A stretch of DNA of 6,520 nucleotides from an uncultured Actinomycetes bacterium (GCA_903875815.1 CAIQXR010000140.1:1-6520), one strand, 5' to 3'. Shown: positions 1 through 6,374, counted from the first letter of the stretch. Translations and numbers: made by a program. Notes: a model not told the origin generated them from the sequence alone.

Positions 1-79
1 TCGATGGCCGGGGATGGCCGATCGGAATGAGGCAACGCTAAGGAAGAACTCCTTGCTATTTCTGAGCGCCAAACCCCTT

Positions 80-94
80 CTGTGTAATCCACAG
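80..94. promoter_or_regulatory. Interrupted palindrome, possible operator of acs
   Basis: The sequence is CTGTG-TAATC-CACAG: perfect 5-bp arms around a 5-base spacer. It lies just upstream of the putative acs -10 hexamer, where a bound regulator would affect transcription. The TGTG/CACA half-sites resemble those of Crp/GlxR sites, but those sites have 8 bases between TGTG and CACA and here there are 5. It is therefore not a canonical Crp site, and another regulator or chance is possible. Confidence 0.35.
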
Positions 95-100
95 CGCTGG

Positions 101-106
101 TAACCT
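101..106 (+). promoter_or_regulatory. Putative -10 element of a leaderless acs transcript
   Basis: TAACCT fits the actinobacterial -10 pattern TANNNT. Exactly six bases separate it from the acs ATG at 113, so transcription could begin on the A of the start codon. There is no Shine-Dalgarno sequence ahead of that ATG, as expected for a leaderless mRNA. The -35 region is weak: TTCTGT at 78-83 has a 17-base spacer but few consensus matches. Confidence 0.45.
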
Positions 107-112
107 CGAAAT

Positions 113-2080
113 ATGAGCAGCGGCGCTAATGAAGCTTTGGAAAATCTCGGGCAAGAAAATCGTACTTTTCCGCCAGACCCAATCTTTGTTGCACAAGCCA
201 ATGCCACACCTGCGCTCTTTGAAGCAGCCGCGCGCGATCGCCTAGCTTTTTGGGAGAGCGCTGCAGAAGCCCTCGCGTGGGAGCAGCCATGGACTCAAAC
301 CCTGGATTGGAAAGTCCCTGATGCTAAATGGTTTGTGGGCGGAAAAATAAATGCTGCCTACAACGCACTCGATCGACATGTCCTAGAGGGTCGCGGTGAT
401 CGCGTCGCATTTTATTTCGAAGGCGAACCCGGTGATAAGCGCACCATTACCTATGCGCAGATGTTGCATGATGTGAAGAAAGCAGCGAATGCACTTATTG
501 AATTAGGTGTTGGCAAAGGCGATCGTGTTGCACTTTATTTGCCGATGATTCCGGAAGCTGCAGTTGCGATGTTGGCATGCGCTCGCATCGGCGCCATTCA
601 CTCCGTTGTCTTCGGTGGATTTTCTGCCGACGCACTTCTCTCCCGCATTCAAGATGCAGATGCAAAATTAGTTATTACCTCCGATGGTGGTTTCCGTCGT
701 GGCGCGCCATTTGCGCTCAAGCCCGCAGTCGATGAAGCGATGAATGGCGAGCACAACGTCTCGAAAGTTCTCGTTGTAAAACGCACTGGCCAAGAAGTTG
801 CGTGGAACGCATCGCGCGATATTTGGTGGCACGAGATCGTTGATCGCCAGAGCGCAGAACATACGGCTGAAGGTTTTGATTCCGAACACGGTCTCTTCAT
901 TCTTTATACATCCGGCACTACTGCAAAGCCCAAGGGAATTTTCCATACGACTGGTGGATATCTCACTCAAGCAGCTTTCACTCACAAGATGGTCTTTGAT
1001 CTCAAGCCCGAGCGCGATGTCTATTGGTGCACTGCTGATATTGGTTGGATCACTGGCCATTCCTACGTTGTGTATGGCCCCATGATTAATGGCGCTACGC
1101 AAGTGATGTATGAAGGCACGCCTGATACACCAACAAAATCCCGCATCTTTGAAATCATTGAACGCTATAAAGTTTCGATTTTATACACGGCACCTACCTT
1201 GATTCGCACCTGGATGAAATGGGGCGATGAATTCCCTAACTCCAAAGACCTTACTTCACTACGGTTATTGGGCTCGGTCGGTGAACCCATCAACCCCGAA
1301 GCATGGATGTGGTACCGCGAAGTTATTGGTGGTGGACGCTGTCCGATCGTTGACACCTGGTGGCAGACCGAGACCGGCGCAATTCTGATCTCGCCCCTTC
1401 CGGGAATTACTGCAACTAAACCTGGCTCAGCCATGGCAGCGCTGCCGGGTATTTCTGCACAAGTCGTCGATGATGAGGCTCGCGTTGTCGGAAACGGCCA
1501 CGGTGGATATTTAGTTCTCGCCGAACCTTGGCCATCGATGCTCCGTGGAATTTGGGGAGAGCACGATCGCTATCAAGAAACATATTGGTCGCGCTTTAAA
1601 GGAAAGTATTTCGCAGGAGATGGTGCGAAGTTGGATGACGACGGAGCGATCTGGTTGTTGGGTCGAGTCGATGATGTCATGAATGTTTCGGGGCACCGCA
1701 TCTCAACCACGGAAGTGGAATCGGCGCTTGTCTCACACGAAGCAGTTGCGGAAGCTGCAGTTGTAGGCGCCAATGATGCGATGACTGGCCAAGCGATCGT
1801 TGCGTTCGTCATTTTGCGCCATGGCATCGAACATCAACACGGCGAAGTCTTGGTGAAAGAGTTACGCGATCATGTTGCCAAAGAAATTGGATCGATTGCA
1901 AAGCCCCGTCAGATTATGGTGGTGAACGAACTTCCGAAAACTCGCAGTGGAAAGATTATGCGCCGGTTACTGCGTGATGTTGCTGAAAATCGCGCCGTGG
2001 GAGATGCCACTACATTGGCAGATCCCAATGTCATGCGGTTGATTCAAGAAGGTTTGCAATCAGGTAAGTCAGAGGATTAA
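113..2080 (+). CDS. acs: Acetyl-CoA synthetase (AMP-forming acetate--CoA ligase)
   Basis: Cytoplasmic enzyme that converts acetate, ATP and CoA to acetyl-CoA via acetyl-AMP. At 655 residues it has the usual full length for the family. The N-terminal Acs domain (about 30-90) is followed by the adenylating domain with the P-loop-like motif [11 protein letters not shown] (265-275), DTWWQTETG (414-422), and YFAGDGA (499-505). The hinge motif [13 protein letters not shown] is at 517-529, and the mobile C-terminal domain ends with PKTRSGK (608-614). W417 matches the Trp that restricts the Salmonella enzyme to acetate. K614 is the catalytic Lys that acetyltransferases of the Pat type silence in homologues. 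Ala271 stands where many homologues have Gly. The ATG is preceded by no ribosome site but by TANNNT-N6, suggesting a leaderless mRNA. Its stop overlaps the stop of convergent cvpA by 4 bp. Confidence 0.97.
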   Translation: MSSGANEALENLGQENRTFPPDPIFVAQANATPALFEAAARDRLAFWESAAEALAWEQPWTQTLDWKVPDAKWFVGGKINAAYNALDRHVLEGRGDRVAFYFEGEPGDKRTITYAQMLHDVKKAANALIELGVGKGDRVALYLPMIPEAAVAMLACARIGAIHSVVFGGFSADALLSRIQDADAKLVITSDGGFRRGAPFALKPAVDEAMNGEHNVSKVLVVKRTGQEVAWNASRDIWWHEIVDRQSAEHTAEGFDSEHGLFILYTSGTTAKPKGIFHTTGGYLTQAAFTHKMVFDLKPERDVYWCTADIGWITGHSYVVYGPMINGATQVMYEGTPDTPTKSRIFEIIERYKVSILYTAPTLIRTWMKWGDEFPNSKDLTSLRLLGSVGEPINPEAWMWYREVIGGGRCPIVDTWWQTETGAILISPLPGITATKPGSAMAALPGISAQVVDDEARVVGNGHGGYLVLAEPWPSMLRGIWGEHDRYQETYWSRFKGKYFAGDGAKLDDDGAIWLLGRVDDVMNVSGHRISTTEVESALVSHEAVAEAAVVGANDAMTGQAIVAFVILRHGIEHQHGEVLVKELRDHVAKEIGSIAKPRQIMVVNELPKTRSGKIMRRLLRDVAENRAVGDATTLADPNVMRLIQEGLQSGKSED

Positions 2081-2565
2081 GCGAACTTCTTTACTTGCTT
2101 TGTTACCTCTGTAATTGCGGTTGGCGCTAACTTCTTCATCTCTTTGTAAATGGCGCTGCCAGGAATTGCTTGATGCGCCCACGCCCATGGGGTTGCGAGC
2201 AAGACCGCTGCAATCACATAGGTAATGACGACTGTGCGAAGCAATGAAAATGCAGCACCGAGTAATGAATCGGCCCAGCGAAATGGCCCAAAGAGAATTT
2301 TCTTATGGAAGAAGCTTCCTAATTTGCGCATCACCCATTCGCCGAGCGAGGCGCCCATAAAGATCGCGGCGAGAATCACGCCGAATTTTCCGAGGACGCC
2401 ATGCCAGCCATTGACGACTTTGAGTACTAAAAGCAGTGCGCCTACGCCACCGCCGATAAAACCAATGGCAGCAAGGATTGAGCTAACAAAGCCAGCGCGA
2501 TATCCACGGGCTGCTGCTGCTATAAAGCCAATCGCCAAAATCAAATCGAGCCACTGACTCTTCAT
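2077..2565 (-). CDS. CvpA family membrane protein, MarP-like without protease
   Basis: A 162-residue integral membrane protein with four likely transmembrane segments (about 5-23, 27-50, 57-76 and 98-126) and a short, lysine-rich C-terminal tail. The pattern of an N-terminal LDLILA helix, a GYRAGF turn and glycine-rich helix 2 is that of the CvpA family (named for colicin V production). In mycobacteria and streptomycetes the gene at this position between acs and nth is MarP: a CvpA-like membrane domain joined to a periplasmic trypsin-like protease, about 390-400 residues in all. Here the protein stops after the membrane part, and no His-Asp-Ser protease region follows because the acs 3' end begins immediately. 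Its ATG overlaps the tlpA stop (ATGA), implying translational coupling. Function is unproven; a membrane scaffold role is a guess. Confidence 0.85.
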   Translation of the reverse strand: MKSQWLDLILAIGFIAAAARGYRAGFVSSILAAIGFIGGGVGALLLVLKVVNGWHGVLGKFGVILAAIFMGASLGEWVMRKLGSFFHKKILFGPFRWADSLLGAAFSLLRTVVITYVIAAVLLATPWAWAHQAIPGSAIYKEMKKLAPTAITEVTKQVKKFA

Positions 2566-3119
2566 GCTTTCAACTCTACCTTCACGCCCAAATATTGCCC
2601 GAGTAGATCAGAGAGTTGCTTCGCTGAAGTCATTACGCCGATCTGCTTATGAACCACAGTGCCGGTGGCATCGATAAACCAGGTGACGGGAACGCCCATT
2701 CCGAAATAGGAACGAGTACGGCCGTCGGGATCAAAGAGGCTTGGCCAGGTCATACCTTCGCGCACAACAAATTGGCGAGGCATCTTCATATTTGCCTCCT
2801 CCACATCGATTCCCACGATTGGTACTTTCTTCGTGGCGGCGAGTGCTCGGAAATATTTCATCTCCTGCTCGCATGGACCACACCACGATCCCCAGACGTT
2901 GACGACTACGGGGCCTTTAAAGCGAAGTCGGTAATCACCGTGCGATCCATCGAGACAGGGAAGTGATTGATTGGACATTGCCATGGTGTTATCGGGCATG
3001 AAATAGGGAATGGTCGTACAGTCGACGACTTTGCCTGGCTGATAGGTGATCTTCGATTTTGGCGTGCAACCAGTGACGAGTAGTAGCAACGCAAGGGCGC
3101 AGATTGATATTTTCTTCAT
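2562..3119 (-). CDS. TlpA/ResA-like thiol-disulfide oxidoreductase lipoprotein
   Basis: Exported thioredoxin-fold protein, probably a lipid-anchored reductant or oxidant of envelope or cytochrome c maturation substrates. The 185-residue product starts MKK, then a hydrophobic core and the lipobox LVTGC (14-18), so C18 should be lipidated on the outer face of the membrane. The thioredoxin domain spans about 60-180, with the redox motif WCGPC (79-83) and the cis-proline at P144 in GVPVTWF. C34 and C55 lie ahead of the core fold and could form a second disulfide. The start is supported by GGAGG ten bases upstream (3130-3134) and the export signal. It overlaps nth upstream and cvpA downstream by ATGA. 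M. tuberculosis Rv3673c occupies the equivalent position. The physiological partner is not visible here. Confidence 0.92.
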   Translation of the reverse strand: MKKISICALALLLLVTGCTPKSKITYQPGKVVDCTTIPYFMPDNTMAMSNQSLPCLDGSHGDYRLRFKGPVVVNVWGSWCGPCEQEMKYFRALAATKKVPIVGIDVEEANMKMPRQFVVREGMTWPSLFDPDGRTRSYFGMGVPVTWFIDATGTVVHKQIGVMTSAKQLSDLLGQYLGVKVELKA

Positions 3120-3805
3120 CGGAAATCCGCCTCCACTTTCACCATCGATAAGGCGGTCACTCTATCCATTTCCCCAATTCCAAATGAGGGACAGAGTTTG
3201 CTTAAGGTGCAGGCGGCGCAGGCAGGCTTGCGCGCAAAACAGACACGGCGACCATGCAGAATCAATCGACCCGAAAGATTGGTCCACTCTTTCTGCGGAA
3301 TGAGTTCGCCAACTTCCTTCTCTACTTTTACTGGATCTTCCGAGTCAGTCCATTCAAAGCGGCGAGCCAATCTGCCAAAGTGCGTATCCACGGTGATGCC
3401 CGGAACGCCGAAGCCATAACCTAAAACGACGTTGGCCGTTTTGCGCCCAACGCCAGGAAGGGTGATGAGATCTTCTAATCGTCCCGGCACTTCGCCGTCG
3501 AACTCTTCGACAAGTTTTCTACTCAGCCCTTGAATGCTTCGCGCCTTTGCATGGAAGACGCCAAGCGGATGAATAATCTCTTCAATGGCTAGTAAATCTG
3601 CGCTAGCCATCTTCTTGGGAGTTCCAAATTTCTTAAAGAGCTTGGGTGTTACTTGGTTGACTCGCTTATCGGTGCATTGGGCCGAAAGTACAGTGGCGAC
3701 TAATAATTCAAAATTATTGGTGAAGTCGAGTTCGCAGCGAACGACGGGGTAGGTCTTTGTGAGAGCCTTATATATCGCTCTCGCCTCGCGCGCCGACGCT
3801 TCCAT
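3116..3805 (-). CDS. nth: Endonuclease III, DNA glycosylase/AP lyase
   Basis: Base-excision repair enzyme that removes oxidised pyrimidines and cleaves at the abasic site. The 229-residue protein is the HhH-GPD type. The helix-hairpin-helix LPGVGRKTANVVL (116-128) contains the catalytic lysine K122 (K120 in Escherichia coli), and the catalytic aspartate is D140 in VDTH. The C-terminal [4Fe-4S] cluster loop is complete: C189-X6-C196-X2-C199-X5-C205. The N-terminal LLVATVLSAQCTD (34-46) is also typical. It is the first gene of an nth-tlpA-cvpA operon, with an ATGA overlap to tlpA. The ATG start is preceded by TAGATT and exactly six bases with no ribosome site, which suggests a leaderless transcript. 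It diverges from crp, as in M. tuberculosis (Rv3674c/Rv3676). Confidence 0.97.
   Translation of the reverse strand: MEASAREARAIYKALTKTYPVVRCELDFTNNFELLVATVLSAQCTDKRVNQVTPKLFKKFGTPKKMASADLLAIEEIIHPLGVFHAKARSIQGLSRKLVEEFDGEVPGRLEDLITLPGVGRKTANVVLGYGFGVPGITVDTHFGRLARRFEWTDSEDPVKVEKEVGELIPQKEWTNLSGRLILHGRRVCFARKPACAACTLSKLCPSFGIGEMDRVTALSMVKVEADFR
3130..3134 (-). promoter_or_regulatory. Ribosome binding site of tlpA inside nth
   Basis: GGAGG on the minus strand lies ten bases before the tlpA ATG and within the last codons of nth. Together with the ATGA overlap it supports the chosen tlpA start and translation coupled to nth. Confidence 0.55.
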
Positions 3806-3811
3806 GTGCTC

Positions 3812-3817
3812 AATCTA
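3812..3817 (-). promoter_or_regulatory. Putative -10 element of leaderless nth operon
   Basis: Minus-strand TAGATT fits TANNNT and ends six bases before the nth ATG, so the transcript could start on the A of that ATG. The -35 region, near 3835-3842 (TTCCAA or CCAATC depending on the spacer), is poor. It overlaps the bases that would serve as the -35 of the divergent crp promoter. Confidence 0.45.
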
Positions 3818-3861
3818 TCTTGCCTAATAATCTCGATTGGAAGTTGGGCTCCCTCTGGCGG

Positions 3862-3867
3862 TATCGT
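3862..3867 (+). promoter_or_regulatory. Putative -10 element of leaderless crp
   Basis: TATCGT fits TANNNT and ends six bases before the GTG at 3874, the same geometry as at acs and nth. A -35-like TTGGAA (3837-3842) lies upstream with a long 19-base spacer. The element is the main reason for preferring 3874 as the crp start. No TGTGA-N6-TCACA site is visible in the 68-bp nth-crp gap, so classic autoregulation is not supported. Confidence 0.45.
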
Positions 3868-3873
3868 CAGCCC

Positions 3874-4575
3874 GTGGCCACAACTAAGAATTCCCAAAAT
3901 GATGATGCCGTAGTCCGCAGCGCCCCACTTTTTAGCGCGCTCAATGACGAACAAGCCGAATCACTTCGCGGCTCGATGACTCCCGTCAAAGTAAATAAAG
4001 GCCAGACACTTTTTAAAGAGGGAGATCCCGGCGATCGCCTCTTCGTAGTTCTCGAAGGAAAGCTCAAACTCGGTACCGCGAGTGGCGATGGTCGAGAGAA
4101 CTTACTTTCCATCTTGGGACCCGGTGAAATGTTCGGCGAACTCTCTGTCTTCGATCCCGGCCCACGCACATCGACAGCAACTGCTGTGACCGATACTCGT
4201 CTTCTCGCACTTGCCCACGATCAAGTTATTGGTTGGGTTACCGCTCACCCACAAGTTTCATTACAGCTCCTCGGTCGTTTGGCACAGCGTCTGCGCCGCA
4301 CCAATGAAGCACTTGCCGACCTTGTCTTCTCAGACGTTCCTGGTCGAGTCGCAAAGGCGCTCATTGATCTCGGCACTCGCTTTGGCGTTACCAAAGATGA
4401 TGGCCTTCATGTAAATCACGAACTCACACAGGAAGAGCTTGCCCAACTCGTCGGCGCATCTCGCGAAACTGTGAATAAAGCTCTCGCTGATTTCGCCGGA
4501 CGAGGTTGGGTTCGCCTAGAACCGCGCGCAGTCGTCGTTCTTGATTACGACCGACTCTCCAAGCGCAGCCGTTAA
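3874..4575 (+). CDS. crp: Crp/GlxR-type cyclic-nucleotide-responsive regulator
   Basis: Cytoplasmic dimeric transcription factor, probably cAMP-dependent, controlling carbon and energy metabolism genes. The 233-residue form carries a cyclic-nucleotide-binding barrel (about 15-125). Its phosphate-binding cassette is FGELSVFDPGPRTSTAT (87-103), with E89, R98 and T99 in the ligand positions. The dimer helix contains RLRRTN (139-144), and the C-terminal helix-turn-helix is TQEELAQLVGASRETVNKAL (185-204). R197, E198 and K202 match the DNA-contacting positions R180, E181 and R185 of E. coli CRP. Several stretches, such as DVPGRVAK and LVGASRETVNKALADF, match mycobacterial Crp from memory. A longer reading from TTG 3820 (251 residues) is possible, but the extra 18 residues lie over the promoter region and do not resemble the family. 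Only five bases separate its stop from the convergent gene. Confidence 0.95.
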   Translation: MATTKNSQNDDAVVRSAPLFSALNDEQAESLRGSMTPVKVNKGQTLFKEGDPGDRLFVVLEGKLKLGTASGDGRENLLSILGPGEMFGELSVFDPGPRTSTATAVTDTRLLALAHDQVIGWVTAHPQVSLQLLGRLAQRLRRTNEALADLVFSDVPGRVAKALIDLGTRFGVTKDDGLHVNHELTQEELAQLVGASRETVNKALADFAGRGWVRLEPRAVVVLDYDRLSKRSR

Positions 4576-4580
4576 ATTAT

Positions 4581-4910
4581 TTAGCGCTCGTAAATTAAAT
4601 CTGAACCAACACGTTCAAAGACTTGGTTGGGTTCTTCATTAATTTTCTTCCAGAGTGCTGTCCAGCCAGCGCTTTTCGCTTCGTACTCTGAACCGCCACC
4701 CCACTGCTTTCCGAAGGCATCAGCGCTTTCAAAGGTAAGTGAGAAGTAGGTCGAAGGTGAATGAGTACCGATCTCGCAGAGACCCATTCGAACATCAATG
4801 ATGCCGAGATTGAGTGCTTCAGCTTTTAACTCTTCAAAGTAGGCAGTCGCTTTCGCTCCTTGACCATACTTAGTACGGAAGTAGTAATTGGCAAATACGC
4901 GCTTAGCCAT
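4581..4910 (-). CDS. Small alpha/beta protein, possible dimeric barrel fold
   Basis: I do not recognise a named family for this 109-residue cytoplasmic protein; there is no signal peptide or membrane segment. The predicted order is strand (RVFANYYFRTK, 4-14), helix (17-35), strand (IIDVRMGLCEI), strand (STYFSLTFE), two helices (62-93) and a last strand (SDLIYE). This is the ferredoxin-like pattern of stand-alone dimeric alpha/beta-barrel (DABB/ABM) proteins. It is followed in the same strand order by its upstream neighbour's product (4916-5230), to which it appears distantly related. Start: GAGGAG eight bases before ATG at 4910, overlapping the end of the upstream gene. Only five bases lie between the two genes, so they are surely one operon. 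Enzymatic, ligand-binding or structural roles are all open. Confidence 0.85.
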   Translation of the reverse strand: MAKRVFANYYFRTKYGQGAKATAYFEELKAEALNLGIIDVRMGLCEIGTHSPSTYFSLTFESADAFGKQWGGGSEYEAKSAGWTALWKKINEEPNQVFERVGSDLIYER

Positions 4911-4915
4911 TGTGC

Positions 4916-5230
4916 TTACTCCTCGATAACGTAGAGGTCATGGGAAATTAGATCAGCGTCTTGTTCCATCTTGGCGCGCTTTGCCATAAATGCTTTGATG
5001 TCAGGATCGGCGCCAAAGGCATCATTGAGGCGACCATTATCTTCAGCATTCTTGAAGTACTGGTACATGATGATGTTGCCAACATCTTTGCCAGCAAGAC
5101 CTGACTGAATCTCAACTTTACTGACGCCCAGTTTTAACACAAGTGCTTTGAATTCATTCATCATTTCACGAACAGCTGAATCTTTTCCATAACGCACTTT
5201 CCAAACGGTGCGCTCTACTACTTGTGCCAT
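4916..5230 (-). CDS. Small alpha/beta protein, possible dimeric barrel fold
   Basis: A 104-residue soluble protein of unknown function and first gene of a two-gene operon. It shows a strand (VERTVWKVRYG), helix (16-34, EMMNEFKALVLKLG), strand (SKVEIQSGL), strand (NIIMYQYF), helices around 60-90 and a final strand (DLYVIEE). This resembles the DABB/ABM type of small homodimeric barrel. The pattern YG, then a long helix ending LKLG/LNLG, then a V-rich strand, is shared with the 4581-4910 product, so the two are probably old tandem paralogs. The ATG at 5230 has a good AGGGAG ribosome site five bases upstream. A GTG at 5269 would add 13 residues that span that site, so it is rejected. No conserved His or Cys catalytic set is apparent. 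Confidence 0.85.
   Translation of the reverse strand: MAQVVERTVWKVRYGKDSAVREMMNEFKALVLKLGVSKVEIQSGLAGKDVGNIIMYQYFKNAEDNGRLNDAFGADPDIKAFMAKRAKMEQDADLISHDLYVIEE
4919..4924 (-). promoter_or_regulatory. Ribosome binding site of the second small gene
   Basis: Minus-strand GAGGAG sits directly before the TAA of the upstream gene and eight bases before the ATG at 4910. It fixes that start and shows that translation of the second gene follows that of the first. Confidence 0.7.
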
Positions 5231-5318
5231 TTTCTCTCCCTTTCGGTGGACGGAATGAAAGCCAAACACACTTACCCAACTTATGGAAGACCTGGGACGA
5301 GACTGCTTTAATTAATGA
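5231..5318. promoter_or_regulatory. Divergent promoter region, small-gene pair and acyltransferase
   Basis: This 88-bp gap must contain promoters for both directions. For the plus-strand gene, TTTAAT at 5307-5312 matches TATAAT at five of six bases and ends six bases before ATG 5319, so that gene may also be leaderless. For the minus-strand genes, TAAGTT (5283-5278) could be a -10 element that leaves a leader of about 40 bases. Convincing -35 elements or operators are not visible. Confidence 0.35.
5234..5242 (-). promoter_or_regulatory. Ribosome binding site that decides the start at 5230
   Basis: Minus-strand AAGGGAGAG lies three bases before ATG 5230, with its GGAG core five bases from the ATG. 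This Shine-Dalgarno sequence shows that the gene has a leader, unlike acs, nth and crp here. It argues against the longer GTG 5269 reading. Confidence 0.65.
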
Positions 5319-6374
5319 ATGCGAATCGCTCTTTTCACGCTCAAAGCGCCATCAGAAGTCCGCGGCAAGAGCATCACTTATCGCCCAGAACTCGACGGTA
5401 TTCGTGGCATCGCGATTCTTCTTATTGTTTTTCACCATATGGGATATGTCGGCAAGCAATACTTAGGGGGTCGCGGTTTTCTCGCCGTTGATATTTTCTT
5501 TGCCCTTTCGGGTTTTCTGATTACTCAAATCCTTCTTACTTATAAAGAGAAATCCATTAGCCTTCGCACCTTTTATCGTCGCCGAGTCGCGCGCCTCTAT
5601 CCCATACTTCTTATTAGCGTCATCGGGGTCTCGGCCTATTTCAGCGGAGAATGGAACTTTCCTAGCGGTTGGCCAGCTGTGCAATCCGTTCTCTACATCA
5701 AAAATTTCTATCACTGGGGCGGAGTCTTTGGACCAATGTGGTCACTCGCAGCCGAAGAGCAGTTTTATCTGATATTTCCGATTGTCTTATTGCTGGGACT
5801 GAAATTTCTCAAGAAGAATCGATTAACGCTCCTGCTGGGCATTTGGTTAGCGGTCATCTGGTTCTTAGGTTGGCGCCAAGCCGCACCCTCTTTTAATTTC
5901 AATCACGATGGCATTTTTAACCTTGTCGTCTTTCGCCCCAGCATCATTTTGGTTGGAGCACTTGTTGCGCTCCACCGGGAAAAGTTGGAGAAGTTGGTTG
6001 CCCAATATCGCAATCTCTTCTATGCCTGGCTAGCGATTTTCATCTTCTTCACCATCACGACTCAGTATCCGCCGCTCGCTGGAATATCTACGGCGTTGCT
6101 CATCCTGATTCTCTCTGAGCAAGTACGTAAGGTCTGCTGGTTCGCTCGAGGCCTCCATCGAATCTTCGCGTTCAAGCCACTGGCCTTCATCGGCCTGATC
6201 TCATATTCCGTTTATATCTGGCACTTGCCAATGATCTTTATCGCTAGCGGCCACTTCACCATGGGAACAGTTGGTCCACTCTGGATCTTCTTCGCCAAGC
6301 TCCTTGCCGTTGCTCTCGCTAGCTTCTATCTCCTCGAGCGGCCCATCTTGAAGCTCGCTACTTTAAGAAATTAG
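5319..6374 (+). CDS. Acyltransferase family 3 integral membrane protein (OafA/YrhL type)
   Basis: Polytopic inner-membrane enzyme of the acyltransferase-3 (AT3) family, members of which add acetyl or other acyl groups to surface glycans, lipids or secondary metabolites. Evidence in its 351 residues: YRPELDGIRGIAILLIVFHH (21-40), with H40 in the conserved His position; VDIFFALSGFLIT (57-69); the arginine-rich FYRRRVARLYP (85-95); WSLAAEEQFYLIFP (141-154); and the late SYSVYIWHLP and LLERPIL motifs. About ten hydrophobic segments fit the usual topology. It lacks the C-terminal SGNH domain found in longer members, so it is the short form. The substrate cannot be read from the sequence, and no glycan genes lie beside it here. 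No ribosome site precedes the ATG. Its last 17 bases overlap the convergent DCC-family gene. Confidence 0.93.
   Translation: MRIALFTLKAPSEVRGKSITYRPELDGIRGIAILLIVFHHMGYVGKQYLGGRGFLAVDIFFALSGFLITQILLTYKEKSISLRTFYRRRVARLYPILLISVIGVSAYFSGEWNFPSGWPAVQSVLYIKNFYHWGGVFGPMWSLAAEEQFYLIFPIVLLLGLKFLKKNRLTLLLGIWLAVIWFLGWRQAAPSFNFNHDGIFNLVVFRPSIILVGALVALHREKLEKLVAQYRNLFYAWLAIFIFFTITTQYPPLAGISTALLILILSEQVRKVCWFARGLHRIFAFKPLAFIGLISYSVYIWHLPMIFIASGHFTMGTVGPLWIFFAKLLAVALASFYLLERPILKLATLRN

Larger units (their letters stand above)
1..112. other. 5' flank of acs, no confident gene
   Basis: This stretch holds the acs control region and possibly the edge of a neighbouring gene. No plus-strand frame runs through into acs: stops fall at 28-30, 39-41 and 101-103. 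One minus-strand frame is open from a GTG at 92-90 to the window edge (30 codons), with a weak GAGGT 10 bases upstream of it. Its product, beginning VDYTEGVWRSEIARSS, is not one I recognise. The octamer GATGGCCG occurs twice in direct orientation at 3-10 and 13-20. Whether 1-60 is the tail of an upstream gene, the start of a divergent gene or non-coding cannot be decided from this window. Confidence 0.4.

Noticed and set aside
668..1102. Open frame of 144 codons antisense to acs
   Set aside because: It lies wholly within the well-supported acs gene and its product has no recognisable domain; the openness follows from acs codon use.
113..2080. Frequent GATC/CGATCG sites in acs, considered as a methylation or repeat signal
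   Set aside because: By-eye count is about twice the random expectation, but GAT (Asp) and ATC/CGC codons explain most cases and they are not clustered.
2225..2557. 110-codon frame opposite cvpA
   Set aside because: Shadow of the CvpA gene; proline- and lysine-rich composition with no motif, while the opposite frame has clear membrane helices and operon context.
3046..3303. 85-codon plus-strand frame across the tlpA/nth junction
   Set aside because: Spans two confidently assigned minus-strand genes and has no homologous motif.
3874..3881. Palindrome GTGGCCAC at the crp start, considered as an autoregulatory Crp site
   Set aside because: Only two bases separate GTG and CAC, unlike the Crp spacing, and an 8-bp palindrome is common by chance.
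3867..4169. 100-codon frame antisense to crp
   Set aside because: Serine/proline-rich shadow of the cyclic-nucleotide-binding domain of Crp.
5224..5466. 80-codon plus-strand frame ahead of the acyltransferase
   Set aside because: Crosses the divergent promoter region and enters the acyltransferase in another frame; no motif.
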